Shown one piece after another: positions 47,261-55,356 of a stretch of 64,000 bases of DNA. How positions within the stretch are numbered: the first letter of the stretch is position 1; every line of letters starts with the position of its first letter. The position numbers and the translations under genes are program-made. The DNA is from CAZLQF01 sp964561545. GTDB lineage: Bacteria > Bacteroidota > Bacteroidia > CAILMK01 > CAYYUA01. Location: positions 3,941 to 67,940 of the forward strand of contig CAZLQF010000015.1 in assembly GCA_964561545.1 (NCBI GenBank), written 5' to 3'. The notes beneath the pieces were generated by a model. It ran no database searches and was not told the origin of the DNA. It saw only the letters and a program-made list of their open reading frames with translations.

Positions 47261-47816
47261 CGTTAACCTTTAATAGTTGTTGTAATTTTTGCTGTAAAAG
47301 CTTTCTTGCTTTGGCCAATTGAGATTTACTGCTTCCTTCTCTTATACTCAATTCCTTACTTATTTCTTCATGGGAATAACCTTCCATCACATAAAGGTTA
47401 AAAACGGTTCTGTATCCATCGGGTAAGGTTTGAATTAAATTTAAAAGGTCTTTTTCTTTAAGGTTTTGCTCAGCATCCTGTGGTACACTGGCATCGGTGG
47501 TATTGTCTAATTCACGGGAAACAGGATTTTGCGCATTTTTTCGGTGTTTATCGATCGCCGTATTGATCATAATTCGTTTGATCCAATTTTCAAGGGATCC
47601 CTGAAAGTTAAAATATTCAAGCTTGTTAAAGATCTTAACATAACCTTCTTGTAAAATGTCTTTAGCCTCATCTTGATCTTTGGCGTACCTTTCACAAATG
47701 CCTAACATCATACCATAATATTTTTCAAAAAGCCTTTTCTGGTAAGTTGTATCTTTTCTAATGCAACCCTTGATAAGCTCAATATCTTCTTGCTGCTTGT
47801 CATTGGACATTTCCAT
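47241..47816 (-). CDS. ECF-family RNA polymerase sigma factor
   Basis: A 191-residue sigma-70 family protein with only regions 2 and 4. Region 2 has YAKDQDEAKDILQEGYVKIF and FQGSLENWIKRIMINTAID, which bind the -10 promoter half. Region 4 has LPDGYRTVFNLYVMEGYSHEEISKEL and EGSSKSQLAKARKLL, an HTH that reads the -35 half. It should redirect RNA polymerase to a small regulon. The following anti-sigma-like gene overlaps by 20 bases, so the two are co-translated. A candidate promoter, TTTG-18 bases-TAAATTGG, lies in the region upstream, close to the Bacteroidota consensus. Confidence 0.95.
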   Translation of the reverse strand: MEMSNDKQQEDIELIKGCIRKDTTYQKRLFEKYYGMMLGICERYAKDQDEAKDILQEGYVKIFNKLEYFNFQGSLENWIKRIMINTAIDKHRKNAQNPVSRELDNTTDASVPQDAEQNLKEKDLLNLIQTLPDGYRTVFNLYVMEGYSHEEISKELSIREGSSKSQLAKARKLLQQKLQQLLKVNDEEQSV

Positions 47817-48905
47817 CTATTTATCTGTTCAACTTGACGGTTGTAGGAGATGGGTGGTTGCCTTTACCCTAAGAAATTTGCCTGTACGCTCCCAAAATTC
47901 CCCTTTAAGATTAAACCAATTTACCGTTTTACAAAAAAATACAAAAGAGAACGCTGGATCATGGTGGGTTTAATTTAGAGGAACAATACTTACTAAGGAG
48001 CTTAATACAAGAAGCGTGAGGAAGGGAAATATCCAACTAAGCCCAAAAAAGCCCATAGCTCATCTCAACAATGGGCTTTTCAACCTTTATTTAATAATGA
48101 CCGATGTAGCGGTGTAGCATGGCTACATGATCGAAATTACCCAATCCGTTATTTTAGGTGAGGATAACCCTGACGTTTTTTGTCATTTACTTCCTCGATG
48201 GGGTCATCATTTGATACACCCCCTGAACATAGCACCAGTAAGGCTGAATACCTTTGGGCAGTAAATATTTAACCCCTTATTAGAAGCCTTAATACCTAAA
48301 ACGAACCCTTACTTTTTATCCGGAGCTTAATATTTCAATGTATAGTTTATAGGACAAGTTCATTTACGCCCGGACCAAGAGTTATGAAATTCTATCAATA
48401 ATTAGCTTGTAGTGGCTACAAAATGCCTTATTATTTAGGCCTTTAATCCTTAATGGTAGCGAGCTTAACCCTTGTAACGCTTTCGAAAGTTTGGTTTAGA
48501 AGAATGGATTCCCCAAATAAATTCCCTTCCTCAAGGTATCAAATATTAAAGCCTAAAATTGAAATTCTACCTAATCTTTTGATCCCAATCCATGGAGTTG
48601 GAAGTTTGCTCGGGTAAATTTTTTATAAAAAGTTACCCTGTGATGTTTGTTCCACCAGCTGGCACTTGGCTTTTTTTGGTTTGTTTAATTGGTTAGTTCA
48701 AAAGAAATTAAAGTAGCTCCAGCTGGCCTAATATCCATGATTCTAAGCTGATAAATGAGCTTAAAGATATTCACTGCCAAGGTTTGGGCTTAAATATTAC
48801 ACTTATGTTTATAATTGAAGGCCAGATTGGTTTAAGATCGAGTCAAGAGCTCCGAAACTTATTGCCCGAATAAGTAAAGGATGTAATATAAATACTTCAT
48901 GGACC
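47817..48905. other. 1.1-kb gap upstream of the ECF sigma gene
   Basis: No normal gene is seen. It contains the strong hairpin at 48045-48081, a second short stem ATGTAGC/GCTACAT near 48103-48127, and a minus-strand open run of 39 codons (48149-48270) without ATG that resembles a decayed lipoprotein start followed by an acidic segment. The rest shows no coding character. It may include decayed genes. Confidence 0.5.
48045..48081. terminator. Intergenic terminator-like hairpin
   Basis: AAAAGCCCAT and ATGGGCTTTT form a 10-bp stem around a 14-base loop, with A/T runs suitable for both strands. It belongs to no obvious gene, so it could end a small RNA or a decayed gene. Confidence 0.65.
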
Positions 48906-49451
48906 TTATTCTGGTGGCTTCCATGGCACTTCTTCCACATTTAAGTCTTTGGCCATTTTGCGCGCTAAAACAAAGAAATAATCAGAAAGGCGGTTGAGGT
49001 AGGTGATTATTAAAGGGTTCACCCTTTCATTTTCGTTTAACTGAACAGTCTTTCGCTCAGCCCTTCTGCAAACGCTTCTACCTACATGGCAATAGGAAAC
49101 TACTGGATGGCCTCCAGGTAATATGAAGTTTTGAAGGGGTGGTAATTCCTGTTCCACTCGGTCTATTTCCTTTTCCATTTGGTCCACATGATCTTCGTTT
49201 ATCTCTGGTAATTTCATCTGGCTTTTACCGTCCGAGGCCAAAATAGAGCCAATGACAAACAAATTATTTTGGGTTTGGTACAGAAATGAACTAATATGTT
49301 CGTCTTCAATATAGTCACGGATCAAGCCAATGAAACCATTAAGCTCGTCTATTGAGCCGTAAGCATCGATCCGGTAATGAAATTTGGCAACCTTGGTGCC
49401 GCCAATGAGCGAAGTAGTTCCTGTATCTCCTTTTTTGGTGTAGATCTTCAT
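48906..49451 (-). CDS. Cob(I)alamin adenosyltransferase, PduO type
   Basis: A 181-residue enzyme that adenosylates cob(I)alamin to coenzyme B12. YTKKGDTGTTSLIGG is the ATP-binding start, DAYGSIDELNGFIGL and CHVGRSVCRRAER are the other family signatures, and the C-terminus LSDYFFVLAR is typical. It normally delivers adenosylcobalamin to methylmalonyl-CoA mutase. That fits a propionate route involving the biotin carboxylase at 26 kb, though the two are far apart and the link is inference. No cobalamin riboswitch is visible upstream. Confidence 0.94.
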   Translation of the reverse strand: MKIYTKKGDTGTTSLIGGTKVAKFHYRIDAYGSIDELNGFIGLIRDYIEDEHISSFLYQTQNNLFVIGSILASDGKSQMKLPEINEDHVDQMEKEIDRVEQELPPLQNFILPGGHPVVSYCHVGRSVCRRAERKTVQLNENERVNPLIITYLNRLSDYFFVLARKMAKDLNVEEVPWKPPE

Positions 49452-49572
49452 GATGTTTGCTTTTCAGGATTTTGGTAAAAAACTTGATAATTATAGGAGC
49501 CTTATCTTTTATTAGAAATAATTTTGGTTCCGCTCAATCGTCCAACAAAAACAAATTAAGCAACCAAAAGTT

Positions 49573-50289
49573 TTAATCAATTGCTTGAGAAATGGCCTTC
49601 TGCTCATTGGGTTCATCAGAAGCAACTTCACCATCCATTAGCTGTATAATGCGCTGACTGTGCTGGGCAATATCCGTTTCATGAGTTACTAATATAATGG
49701 TATTGCCTTTTTTATGAAGATCATCAAAAAGTGCCATCATTTCATTGGATGTTTTGCTGTCAAGATTACCCGTAGGCTCATCGGCCAGGATTATAGAGGG
49801 ATCATTCACCAATGCCCTTGCCACAGCTACGCGCTGTTTTTGTCCTCCTGACAATTCATTGGGCTTATGAGTGATGCGATTGGTAAGGTCTACATCAGCC
49901 AAAGCCTGTTCAGCTTTTTGGATACGGTCCTGTTTTTTATAACCCGCATAAACCAATGGTAGCGCGACATTTTCAAGGGCTGTCATCCTTGGGATCAAAT
50001 TGAAAGTTTGGAATATAAAGCCGATTTCCTTATTACGAATTCGGGCCAGTTCATCATCTTCCATTTCTCCCACATTATCCTGGTTCAAAATATATTTACC
50101 AGAAGTAGGCGTATCAAGGCACCCGATTACATTCATTAACGTTGACTTTCCTGATCCTGAAGGCCCGATCAAAGCTACATATTCATTACCAAAAATATCG
50201 AGACTGATCTGATTGAGGGCATAGATATGTTCATGGCCAGTCTCATAAATTTTAGAAATTGATTCGGTATGAATAATGGCTTCTTGCAT
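49573..50289 (-). CDS. ABC transporter ATP-binding protein (MacB/LolD type)
   Basis: A 238-residue ATPase. Walker A GPSGSGKST, Q-loop FIFQTFNLIP, signature LSGGQKQRVAVARALV, Walker B IILADEPTGNLD and the H-loop VTHE are all intact. The subfamily belongs to exporters or lipoprotein releasers that use a permease with a periplasmic MacB-type domain, which is not encoded next to it. Its ATG overlaps the gatC stop by one base (TGATG), so translation is coupled. Confidence 0.92.
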   Translation of the reverse strand: MQEAIIHTESISKIYETGHEHIYALNQISLDIFGNEYVALIGPSGSGKSTLMNVIGCLDTPTSGKYILNQDNVGEMEDDELARIRNKEIGFIFQTFNLIPRMTALENVALPLVYAGYKKQDRIQKAEQALADVDLTNRITHKPNELSGGQKQRVAVARALVNDPSIILADEPTGNLDSKTSNEMMALFDDLHKKGNTIILVTHETDIAQHSQRIIQLMDGEVASDEPNEQKAISQAID

Positions 50290-50582
50290 CAGGAACGATC
50301 AAAAACTTTGGGCACTTTAAAATAATCAGAATCCTTTTCAGGCGCATTTTTCAAGGCTTCTTCTTTACTGATCTCAATTCTGGCCTCATCTTTTCTTAGC
50401 GAATTCACCTCCTCACTCATGAATATCAAAGGCTCCACATCGGTTGTGTCTACTTCATTTAGCTTTCCGCAAAGGTTGAGCACATTGCTCATGTCTTTTT
50501 TCATCTGCTCTCTTGACGAGCCTTCAAATTTAAGCTTGGCCAAATCCTCAACCCGTGTTAAAATATCATCCGTTACTTGCAT
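50289..50582 (-). CDS. gatC: Aspartyl/glutamyl-tRNA(Asn/Gln) amidotransferase subunit C
   Basis: A 97-residue GatC that stabilises the GatA-GatB complex which converts Glu-tRNA(Gln) or Asp-tRNA(Asn) to the amidated forms. VEDLAKLKFEG and the C-terminal YFKVPKVFDRS fit the family. I chose the ATG at 50582, which matches the family start; a further ATG at 50609 would deepen the overlap with plsC. It overlaps the end of plsC by 17 bases and the following ABC gene by one. GatA and GatB are not in the window. Confidence 0.9.
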   Translation of the reverse strand: MQVTDDILTRVEDLAKLKFEGSSREQMKKDMSNVLNLCGKLNEVDTTDVEPLIFMSEEVNSLRKDEARIEISKEEALKNAPEKDSDYFKVPKVFDRS

Positions 50583-51309
50583 TTGTGAATCTATTGATCG
50601 TTTCTTCAATAATAATAAAAACTTGCTGTTTTAGTTCCGGTAGATCCGCTTTGGTATAATTTTTCGATTCAATGGGTTCATGCATAACCAAATGCACTTG
50701 GCCTGGCCATCCAAGCATTCTATCGTTATCTATCGCTTCCCATGAATCAGGCAATGACAAAGGTACAATTGGCACTTTGCTTTTAATGGCCAATTCAAAA
50801 GCACCATCTTTAAATGGGGTTATTTGCGGTGGTAAGGCGTAAATGCCACCTTCCGGGAAAATGACCAAAGGATGGCCTTGCTTCAAAAATGCCAAGGTCT
50901 TTTTAAAACTATGCAAAGCACGTTGCGGATTTTCCCGATCAACAATGACATCCAGGTTTCTAAACAACCTCCCAAAAAAAGGCAACGCTGCCAATTCTTT
51001 CTTACCCATAAAACTAACAGGATGAACCGGCAACGAATTTAGAAGGATTAAAATATCCAATTCAGAGAAATGATTGCCACAAAACAGATATACCTGATTG
51101 GGATCCAAAAAGGTCTCCTGTTGTAGATTGACCTTGATCCCTGTTAGAGCAAACAACCATCGAACACCCTTTCTACGGAGGGCATGCGCATGGGGATGCC
51201 ACTGCTGCTTCAGCAGTAAGCAAAAAAAACAAGGATAAAACAACAAGAACAACAATGCCAGAACGGCATAGAAGTAATAAAAATAAAGCTTTTGAACTAC
51301 ACGCTTCAT
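50566..51309 (-). CDS. plsC: 1-acyl-sn-glycerol-3-phosphate acyltransferase
   Basis: A 247-residue membrane acyltransferase that makes phosphatidic acid from lysophosphatidic acid. The N-terminal hydrophobic anchor is at about 8-34. The catalytic NHFSELD (His80, Asp85) and the substrate-binding FPEGG are intact. It is the first gene of the plsC-gatC-ABC unit, with overlapping stop/start junctions. The pairing with gatC is common in Bacteroidota. Confidence 0.9.
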   Translation of the reverse strand: MKRVVQKLYFYYFYAVLALLFLLFYPCFFCLLLKQQWHPHAHALRRKGVRWLFALTGIKVNLQQETFLDPNQVYLFCGNHFSELDILILLNSLPVHPVSFMGKKELAALPFFGRLFRNLDVIVDRENPQRALHSFKKTLAFLKQGHPLVIFPEGGIYALPPQITPFKDGAFELAIKSKVPIVPLSLPDSWEAIDNDRMLGWPGQVHLVMHEPIESKNYTKADLPELKQQVFIIIEETINRFTNASNG

Positions 51310-51877
51310 AAAACCTCGATTACATCAGCAAAATTCTGTAATTTAATGAATTTATGGCAGCATTGGGCTATTTTAATGTAGGTTGGATTGGGTTAATGAT
51401 TATTGGCTTTCGGCCATTGGCAGATAATTGTTGAGGGGTAGCCAAAGTTAGCCAACTTCTTTGTTAGGATGGGTTCATGATCCCTAACACTTAAAAACCT
51501 TTTTAGACACCCCTTGGGTCAACTAATTTATAAATTCTAATTGCTTTTTTATCCTATTTAATGCTTTTCAATGCGCAACAAGATCAATTGGACGTAAACG
51601 ACCAGTGGAACGAAAATTATAAAAAGGTAAGATCGTAAAACCTACCTTTGGTAGTAGTTCAGGTACTCTGTAATCATGGTGGCGTTATATGATACTTTAG
51701 GCAATCAAAAATTTTGTTCCTTAATGCTCAGGCCTCCGATAGGCTGGAAACGTTACGTCTTAATACGGATTATTTATCAATTTTTTGCGCAATACCCAAT
51801 ACTACCTAACCAGTACTACCCTAAAGCAACCTGTTTTGCATAAATTTGTGTTTCTCCAATGAAATGAAAAGACAACA
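51310..51877. other. Gap between plsC and trpS
   Basis: A 568-base interval between divergent genes. A 25-codon plus-strand frame at 51561-51638 looks coding-like but is too short to call. No repeat, RNA gene or strong hairpin is seen. It must contain the promoters of both flanking genes. Confidence 0.45.
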
Positions 51878-52885
51878 ATGGCAACGGAAGACATTATTGT
51901 AAGCGGCATGCGTTCCACCGGTCTGCTTCATTTGGGCAATTATTTTGGGGCAGCCAAGCAATTTGTTAAAATGCAGGAAAATTACAATTGTTACTTTTTC
52001 ATTGCTGATCTCCACTCGCTAACCACCCACCCCACACCCGGAAACTTGTTTGACAGTACGCGGCAGGTTTTAGCCGAGTACCTTGCTTCTGGTTTGGATC
52101 CTGAAAAAGCGGTTATCTACAGGCAAAGTGATATACGTGAGATTTTAGAGCTGTATTTGTATTTTAACATGAATGCTTACTTAGGGGAACTCGAGCGCGT
52201 ACCCACATTTAAGGAAAAGGCTCGCCAACAGCCTAACAACGTCAATGCCGGCCTGCTTACCTACCCCACGCTTATGGCTGCTGATATTCTAATCCATAAA
52301 GGCAATAAAGTGCCGGTGGGCAAAGATCAGGAACAAAACCTGGAGATTGCCCGAAAATTTGCTCGCAGGTTCAATCAAATGTACAACCAAAATGTGTTCC
52401 CTGACCCTACCCCATACCAAGCAGCAGAAGAGGACTTGGTCAAAATTCCCGGACTGGACGGCTCCGGTAAAATGAGTAAAACCGAAGGTCCCGGCAACGC
52501 TATTTTTTTAGCTGATGAACCCGATACCATCAGGAAGAAGATAAAGCGAGCGGTCACAGATGCAGGACCCACTGATAAGAATCAACCCAAAAGTGAGGCC
52601 ATTCAAAACCTCTTTACCCTAATGTATCACATATCTGGTAAGGAAAAACATGACTACTTTGATGAAGCCTATAACAATTGCACCATTAAATACGGGGAAT
52701 TTAAGAAACAGCTTGCTGAAGATGCTGTTCAATTTACAGAACCTATTCGCGAAAGGGTTGAGGCCATCTACAACGATACCAAATACCTGCGTCAAGTAGC
52801 AGAAAAGGGCGCTGCCCAAGCCAGGGAAAGTGCTCATCAAACAATAGAAGAAGTAAGGAACGTAATTGGCTTTCAACAATTTTAG
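51878..52885 (+). CDS. trpS: Tryptophanyl-tRNA synthetase
   Basis: A 335-residue class I synthetase charging tRNA-Trp. The HIGH-type motif is HLGN (about 18-21) and the KMSKS-type motif is KMSKT (198-202). The tryptophan-pocket region TLMAADILIHKGNKVPVGKDQ is also intact. It begins a plus-strand unit; a deoxynucleoside kinase follows after about 20 bases. Confidence 0.95.
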   Translation: MATEDIIVSGMRSTGLLHLGNYFGAAKQFVKMQENYNCYFFIADLHSLTTHPTPGNLFDSTRQVLAEYLASGLDPEKAVIYRQSDIREILELYLYFNMNAYLGELERVPTFKEKARQQPNNVNAGLLTYPTLMAADILIHKGNKVPVGKDQEQNLEIARKFARRFNQMYNQNVFPDPTPYQAAEEDLVKIPGLDGSGKMSKTEGPGNAIFLADEPDTIRKKIKRAVTDAGPTDKNQPKSEAIQNLFTLMYHISGKEKHDYFDEAYNNCTIKYGEFKKQLAEDAVQFTEPIRERVEAIYNDTKYLRQVAEKGAAQARESAHQTIEEVRNVIGFQQF

Positions 52886-52904
52886 ATTAGCAAACGGGCA
52901 ATTT

Positions 52905-53543
52905 ATGACCAAGCAAAAGCAAGATTTCAAGCATATAGCCATTGCCGGTAACATCGGGTCTGGTAAAACCACCCTGGCTAAACTATTGGCCAAGCATTAC
53001 CAATGGGAACCTCATTTTGAAGAAGTAGAAAGCAACCCCTACATCAACGATTTTTATGAGGACATGCAGCGATGGTCCTTCCACATGCAGATATATTACC
53101 TTAACAGGCGTTTTCAACAGATCATGGACATCAGAAATGGCAGCAAAAGTGTTATACAGGACCGTACCATTTATGAAGATGCATTCATTTTTGCACCCAA
53201 CCTACATGACATGGGGTTAATGGCCAAACGCGACTTTCAAAACTACATGCAGTTATTTGACACCCTCATTAACTTCATCAAACCGCCTGATTTAATGATT
53301 TATTTAAAAGCCAGCATCCCAACCCTGGTCAACAATATTCAAAAACGGGGACGGGAATTTGAAGATTCCATCCGGCTGGATTATTTAAAACGCCTTAATG
53401 AACGCTATGAAGAATGGATTCAAGACTATAAAGGCTATAAACTCTTAATTGTAGATGTAGACACCAACGACTTTACTAAAAGTCAGGAAAGCCTCGGCAC
53501 CATCATCAACCAGATCGAAGCCGAAAGGTCTGGCTTAATCTAA
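52905..53543 (+). CDS. Deoxynucleoside kinase
   Basis: About 212 residues of the thymidine kinase-like deoxynucleoside kinase family. The P-loop is AGNIGSGKTTL, and QDRTIYEDAFIFA contains the conserved DR-S/T-x-x-E-D motif of the substrate site. It phosphorylates deoxynucleosides, probably purine ones, for salvage. I chose the ATG at 52905; a frame extending back to 52866 would overlap trpS. A fructosamine-kinase-like gene follows within 20 bases. Confidence 0.9.
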   Translation: MTKQKQDFKHIAIAGNIGSGKTTLAKLLAKHYQWEPHFEEVESNPYINDFYEDMQRWSFHMQIYYLNRRFQQIMDIRNGSKSVIQDRTIYEDAFIFAPNLHDMGLMAKRDFQNYMQLFDTLINFIKPPDLMIYLKASIPTLVNNIQKRGREFEDSIRLDYLKRLNERYEEWIQDYKGYKLLIVDVDTNDFTKSQESLGTIINQIEAERSGLI

Positions 53544-53559
53544 CGCTAAATTGCACATT

Positions 53560-54441
53560 ATGCTTGACTCTAATTTACAAACAGCCATAGAAGATTGCCT
53601 CCAAACAAATTTTGGCAATCACCTTAGGGTTAAAAACTTCCATCCGGTAGGAGGTGGCTGCATCAACAATGGTGGTAAGCTATTAACCAATGATGGTAAT
53701 TATTTTGTAAAATACAACGACAACCGTTTCGAAGGCATGTTCGAAACGGAAGCCAAAGGGCTGGAACTGTTAAGGAATGCCGATGCCATTCATGTTCCCA
53801 ACTTGGTGGGGTACGGCAAAACCCAAGATAACCGTATATTCCTGATCCTCGAATGGATTGATAAGGGCAGGCGTAGCAGGCAATTCTGGCAGGAATTTGC
53901 TACCGCTTTAGCGGAATTGCACCGGAATACAGGGTCAACTTTTGGCCTTGACTTTGATAATTACATAGGTTCCTTACCCCAATACAACGATTCGCATACC
54001 AACTGGGTTGATTTTTTCATTGAGCAACGCATGGAACCTCAAATTGCCATTGGCCAAAAGGCTGGTCAATTACCAGAAGCCACCATTGAACAGTTAAGAA
54101 ATTGCTATACCCATTTCCGCGATCTGTTTCCCGAAGAACAACCGGCTCTATTGCATGGCGACCTTTGGGGTGGCAATTACATGGTGAATGAGGCCGGCAA
54201 TCCATCTTTAATTGATCCGGCTGTTTATTATGGGCACCGGGAAATGGAATTGGCGTTTACCCAAATGTTCGGGGGGTTTTCCGCTACTTTTTACGAGGCA
54301 TATCATCACGACTTTCCATTAGCGCCTGGTTTTGATGAAAGGAAAGATGTTTACAACTTATACCCACTTTTAGTGCATGTCAATCTTTTCGGTGGCGGTT
54401 ATTTAATGGAATTGGAAAGCATTGTTAGACGTTTCCAATAA
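53560..54441 (+). CDS. Fructosamine kinase family protein
   Basis: About 293 residues. The APH-like kinase fold shows VGGGCINNGGKL as the phosphate loop, the lysine in YFVKYND, and the catalytic LLHGDLWGGNYM with Asp and Asn, followed by IDPAVYYGHREME as the DFG-like metal site. Members phosphorylate sugars linked to amines (ketosamines or ribulosamines) on proteins, which starts deglycation. I chose the ATG at 53560 instead of a TTG at 53551. It ends the trpS-kinase unit. Confidence 0.88.
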   Translation: MLDSNLQTAIEDCLQTNFGNHLRVKNFHPVGGGCINNGGKLLTNDGNYFVKYNDNRFEGMFETEAKGLELLRNADAIHVPNLVGYGKTQDNRIFLILEWIDKGRRSRQFWQEFATALAELHRNTGSTFGLDFDNYIGSLPQYNDSHTNWVDFFIEQRMEPQIAIGQKAGQLPEATIEQLRNCYTHFRDLFPEEQPALLHGDLWGGNYMVNEAGNPSLIDPAVYYGHREMELAFTQMFGGFSATFYEAYHHDFPLAPGFDERKDVYNLYPLLVHVNLFGGGYLMELESIVRRFQ

Positions 54442-54492
54442 GCTACCTATGGTATTAATAAAATAACGCATATAAAGCAGCGTTTTATAGAT

Positions 54493-55266
54493 ATGGAAAT
54501 ATCACCCAAACAGCTCATACTTTTTATATGTTTACTGGTGCTAAGCCAGCTTAAAGGTTATAGCCAAGAGGGCCATTTTGTAAGTGGAGGTTTTTTCGGC
54601 CAATTTACCCAAATTGAAAATATAGATGATTCCTACTTTTCCGGAAACTCTGTAGAAGCGGAACCTACTTACCATCTGGGAGGAAGTATGGAATACAATT
54701 TCAACTTTACCAAGAACCTGGGTTTTAGCAGTGGTCTTTTGTATTCTGAGCAAGGACAACAATACAAAGGTAGGTTGGCCGATAGTACGTATGAATCAGA
54801 AGTCGAGCTTAATTATTTGAAAGTTCCTTTTATGTTTCGCTTTAACTCTGCCTTAGGAGATGGCAGCGAAGATGTATATTTATCCATAGGCATAGGGATT
54901 ACTTTAGATCTCCTGTTGTCTGCCAATGCTACTACCAACCCTGATTATAGTAGAAATGGATTGACGATTGACTACAAAGACCTTTATAAAACCACCACTT
55001 CATCATTTATTACCGACTTTCTGTTTAACATTCAACTTTCAGAGGATTGGTTTGCTCAGGCAGGTATGAAGATCCATTTTGGTTTATCCGACATTGAAAA
55101 CAAAGGATACGATTATCCTCAAAATGCACCGGAAGAATGGTATTTTCCGGTAAGTACTAAAAAACCTAAAAAACCAACCCGTGCAGACCTTGAAAGAAGA
55201 AAAGAGGCTATAACAAAGGTATTTTCCGTTCAATTAGGAATTAACTACCGTTTTTCAAAAAATTAA
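54493..55266 (+). CDS. PorT-family outer-membrane beta-barrel protein
   Basis: A 257-residue protein with a signal peptide (about 1-24) and strands typical of the 8-stranded PorT-like barrel. The ending FSVQLGINYRFSKN gives a C-terminal amphipathic strand. GGSMEYNFNFTKNLGFSSGLLYSEQG is a family segment. A charged basic insertion around residues 220-240 is a possible loop. Related barrels occur in great number in Bacteroidota and often lack a known function. The bidirectional terminator beyond it also serves the converging PKD gene. Confidence 0.82.
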   Translation: MEISPKQLILFICLLVLSQLKGYSQEGHFVSGGFFGQFTQIENIDDSYFSGNSVEAEPTYHLGGSMEYNFNFTKNLGFSSGLLYSEQGQQYKGRLADSTYESEVELNYLKVPFMFRFNSALGDGSEDVYLSIGIGITLDLLLSANATTNPDYSRNGLTIDYKDLYKTTTSSFITDFLFNIQLSEDWFAQAGMKIHFGLSDIENKGYDYPQNAPEEWYFPVSTKKPKKPTRADLERRKEAITKVFSVQLGINYRFSKN

Positions 55267-55299
55267 GAACCTGATTTTAAAAGCACCAAAACCATCCAT

Positions 55300-55332
55300 A
55301 AAAAAAGCCCCGATGAAGGCGGGGCTTTTTTT
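55300..55332. terminator. Bidirectional terminator
   Basis: AAAAAAGCCCCG and CGGGGCTTTTTT form a perfect stem with a 7-base loop. It lies between converging genes and can end both transcripts. Confidence 0.93.
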
Positions 55333-55356
55333 GATCATTTAAGTTTTATTAGCTTA

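Noticed and set aside
49452..49572. Possible cobalamin riboswitch upstream of the PduO-type gene
   Set aside because: The 120 bases contain no B12-box-like sequence or suitable stems.
51561..51638. A 25-codon plus-strand frame before trpS
   Set aside because: The composition is protein-like, but it is too short to separate from chance.
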